From a bacterium (GTDB lineage: Bacteria; Ratteibacteria; UBA8468), in contig DAOVNU010000035.1 of assembly GCA_030630065.1 (NCBI GenBank), forward strand, positions 1 through 7,252: a stretch of 7,252 bases of DNA, given 5' to 3'. This document shows positions 5,990-7,252 of this stretch, in pieces. Below the pieces are notes generated by a model that saw only the letters and a list, made by a program, of their open reading frames with translations, was not told the DNA's origin and made no database searches. The number at the start of each line of letters is the position of its first letter. Position 1 is the first letter of the stretch. A program made the position numbers and the translations under genes.

Positions 5990-6802
5990 TTAGGGAGTCC
6001 TCGCACAGCGGATGCCCCCGCTGTTGCCCTTGAGTCCAGGAGGAATCTTAAGACGAACTGCAGAACGACAGTACATACCAATGACGTGCCAACCACCACC
6101 ACGCTTAACCTTGTATTTACCTGAACCCGGTCCTTGAGGGTCATTCACCGGGCTATTGTTGTAATACTTTTCACTATACCAATCAGAGCACCATTCCCAG
6201 ACATTACCAGAGATATCATAGAGCCCCCAGAGGTTGGGTTTCTTAGTTCCTACAGGATGAGTTTTTTTTCTTGTGTTTCCTTTATCCCACCCATACCAGG
6301 CATAATTTTCTATCTCTATACAGTTTGGGTCATCTCCCCAGTAGAATCTGGTGGTTATCCCGGCTCTGGCGGCGTATTCCCATTCTGCTTCTGTGGGAAG
6401 TTTGAAACCTCCCCCGGGAACTTTTCCATTGAGCCGAGCAATAAACTCCTGGCAATCATTATAGGAGACCTTCTCTACCGGGTTATTCGTTCCTCTAAAA
6501 TGACTGGGATTGTCTCCCATAACCGCCTTCCATTGCTGCTGGGTTACCTCATATTTGCCGATATAGAAGGACTTGGTTATTCTTACTCTGTGCTGAGCTT
6601 CATCTATCCAACCCCTGCCTTTCTCCGTAGAGGGACTTCCCATCATAAATTCTCCGGGCTGGATAAGAACCATCTCCATCTTTACCCCTTTGCCCAGGTC
6701 TATGGAGATTTCTTTACCGGTTGGAGCAGATTGTTGCTCTATTGCCAAAGAAACAACCAAGAGTAGTGCTAATCCCAAAATTAGACTTATTTTCTTTTTC
6801 AT
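5990..6802 (-). CDS. Exported formylglycine-generating-enzyme-fold (SUMF1/FGE-sulfatase domain) protein
   Basis: 270 residues. Signal peptide MKKKISLILGLALLLVVSLA (1-20) implies export, probably to the periplasm. The FGE-sulfatase fold follows: MVLIQPGEFMMGS about 44-56, FYIGKYEVTQQQW 79-91, NPVEKVSYNDCQEF 107-120, KLPTEAEWEYAARAG 134-148, GLYDISGNVWEWCSDWY 193-209 and GGIRCAR at 262-268. True FGE uses two cysteines to bind copper. Aligning RGGGW...MYCRSA with human KGGSY...SYCYRY keeps the second (Cys245) but puts Val240 at the first, so oxidation of sulfatase cysteines is unlikely. Related domains serve in other reactions, such as the EgtB type, or as exported proteins of unknown role. The ATG at 6802 was chosen because AGGAG precedes it and the signal peptide begins there; an upstream in-frame TTG at 6838 is less likely. 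No sulfatase gene is nearby, and the gene stands alone. Confidence 0.88.
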   Translation of the reverse strand: MKKKISLILGLALLLVVSLAIEQQSAPTGKEISIDLGKGVKMEMVLIQPGEFMMGSPSTEKGRGWIDEAQHRVRITKSFYIGKYEVTQQQWKAVMGDNPSHFRGTNNPVEKVSYNDCQEFIARLNGKVPGGGFKLPTEAEWEYAARAGITTRFYWGDDPNCIEIENYAWYGWDKGNTRKKTHPVGTKKPNLWGLYDISGNVWEWCSDWYSEKYYNNSPVNDPQGPGSGKYKVKRGGGWHVIGMYCRSAVRLKIPPGLKGNSGGIRCARTP

Positions 6803-6807
6803 AGAAT

Positions 6808-6812
6808 CTCCT
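6808..6812 (-). promoter_or_regulatory. Shine-Dalgarno sequence that fixes the FGE-like start
   Basis: AGGAG on the minus strand ends 5 nt before the ATG at 6802. It lies inside the longer reading that would start at TTG 6838. It favours the shorter protein, which then begins with a normal MKKK signal peptide. Confidence 0.75.
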
Positions 6813-6831
6813 AAAAAACCTTCTGTAATAA

Positions 6832-6957
6832 TTTTCAAATGTTGAACACTACAGCTTCTTCATCCTTCTGAGAAGGAAGAAGAAGTACGGCTCCCTCACG
6901 GAAGTGGAGGCCGATGAGGTCATGGACGAGCTGTTGGAAGAGATCCTGGAGGAGTGA
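6832..6957 (+). pseudogene. Start-less C-terminal coding remnant, unrecognised
   Basis: A plus-strand frame is open from a TAA at 6829-6831 to a TGA at 6955-6957. It has no ATG, GTG or TTG near its beginning; the first ATG is at 6928, nine codons before the stop. From about 6841 it reads VEHYSFFILLRRKKKYGSLT, then an acidic helical tail EVEADEVMDELLEEILEE. Codons are rich in GAG, CTG, ATC and GTC, clearly GC-richer than the A/T-ending codons of the neighbours, and the amphipathic acidic ending looks like a real protein C-terminus. I do not recognise the family. The likeliest reading is the tail of a gene whose 5' part was lost by deletion or rearrangement, possibly from foreign DNA. A chance open frame cannot be excluded at this length. 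Confidence 0.45.
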
Positions 6958-7023
6958 TCGATCTCCATTAATGAATCAGTTAAATATTATATCCATATTA
7001 ATACAAAGAGCTGAGGGAGAAAA

Positions 7024-7252
7024 ATGAAAGGATTAAAAACAATACTCTGCGGCCTGATGTTAATATCATTATTCGGGACATTGTATCTTGATATGGATAA
7101 TGTTATTGGTGAGCCCGGTTTTTGGACAATGGATTCGGAGCTCTTCGATGCATACGCATCATTTCAGGGTGAGAACACCTACGATCGTTCGGGGTTTGCC
7201 GTATCAAGTGCCGGCGATGTCAATGGTGATGGCTATGACGATTTCCTGATCG
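7024..7252 (+). CDS. Exported FG-GAP / integrin-alpha-like repeat protein, N-terminal part (runs off the right edge)
   Basis: 76 codons are visible. A short basic start and hydrophobic stretch (MKGLKTILCGLMLISLFG, about 1-18) suggest export. It is followed by a linker and then the first FG-GAP repeat: ASFQGENTYDRSGFAVSSAG at 45-64 and the calcium-loop motif DVNGDGYDD at 65-73. FG-GAP repeats build integrin-alpha-type beta-propellers, common in large secreted or surface proteins, so many more repeats should follow beyond the window. The ATG at 7024 is supported by GAGG at 7013-7016, 7 nt upstream. The 66 nt between the upstream remnant's stop and this start are AT-rich and may hold a promoter, but no convincing pair of hexamers was found. 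The specific function is unknown. Confidence 0.85.
   Translation, partial: MKGLKTILCGLMLISLFGTLYLDMDNVIGEPGFWTMDSELFDAYASFQGENTYDRSGFAVSSAGDVNGDGYDDFLI

Noticed and set aside
6134..6766. Plus-strand open frame of 210 codons opposite the FGE-like gene
   Set aside because: The minus strand encodes a complete FGE-sulfatase domain with a signal peptide. The plus frame is long only because of the opposite gene's codon pattern.
5990..6838. Longer FGE-like start at TTG 6838
   Set aside because: It would put 12 extra residues before a normal signal peptide and bury the AGGAG that serves the ATG at 6802.

Overview
The window looks like a stretch of chromosome from an uncultivated, probably Gram-negative bacterium of moderate to low GC content. 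The mix of MurJ, a LolA-like exported protein, a BNR/Asp-box propeller, an exported formylglycine-enzyme-fold protein and an FG-GAP protein is the sort often met in candidate phyla of the WOR-3/Zixibacteria/Omnitrophica kind. That placement is an impression from gene content, not a classification. No CRISPR array, prophage, insertion sequence, tRNA or rRNA gene was seen.

Layout. (1) 1-389: the N-terminal part of valyl-tRNA synthetase (minus strand) runs off the left edge. It faces a plus-strand patatin-like phospholipase gene across a 94-bp gap. The gap holds two back-to-back sigma70-type promoters, and their -35 boxes are the ends of one perfect 9+9 inverted repeat. (2) 390-1211: the patatin gene. 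(3) 1208-5760: five minus-strand genes packed head to tail, in transcription order murJ (lipid II flippase), an M50 site-2-type metalloprotease, a TIM-barrel sugar isomerase/epimerase-like enzyme, an exported BNR-repeat propeller, and an exported LolA-like protein. Two junctions are 4-nt ATGA overlaps, one gap is 3 nt and one is 34 nt, so a single operon is likely. The last gene overlaps the patatin stop tail to tail. (4) 5761-5989: a 229-bp spacer with a possible murJ promoter and a C/G-rich hairpin element of dispersed-repeat type; the AT-rich stretch 5877-5989 shows nothing I can name. (5) 5990-6802: a single exported protein with the formylglycine-generating-enzyme fold that has lost one of the two active-site cysteines. 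(6) 6832-6957: a start-less, GC-richer coding remnant. (7) 7024 to the right edge: the start of an exported FG-GAP/integrin-alpha-like protein.

How the genes fit. MurJ moves the peptidoglycan precursor across the inner membrane, and the M50 protease sits in the same membrane. The BNR and LolA-like proteins are exported and co-transcribed with them, so the operon has an envelope flavour, with one probably cytoplasmic sugar enzyme in the middle. The joint role of the last three genes is unknown. I found no convincing new defence or mobile system. The most interesting signals are regulatory (the symmetric divergent promoter and a probably leaderless valS mRNA) and the degenerate FGE-fold protein.
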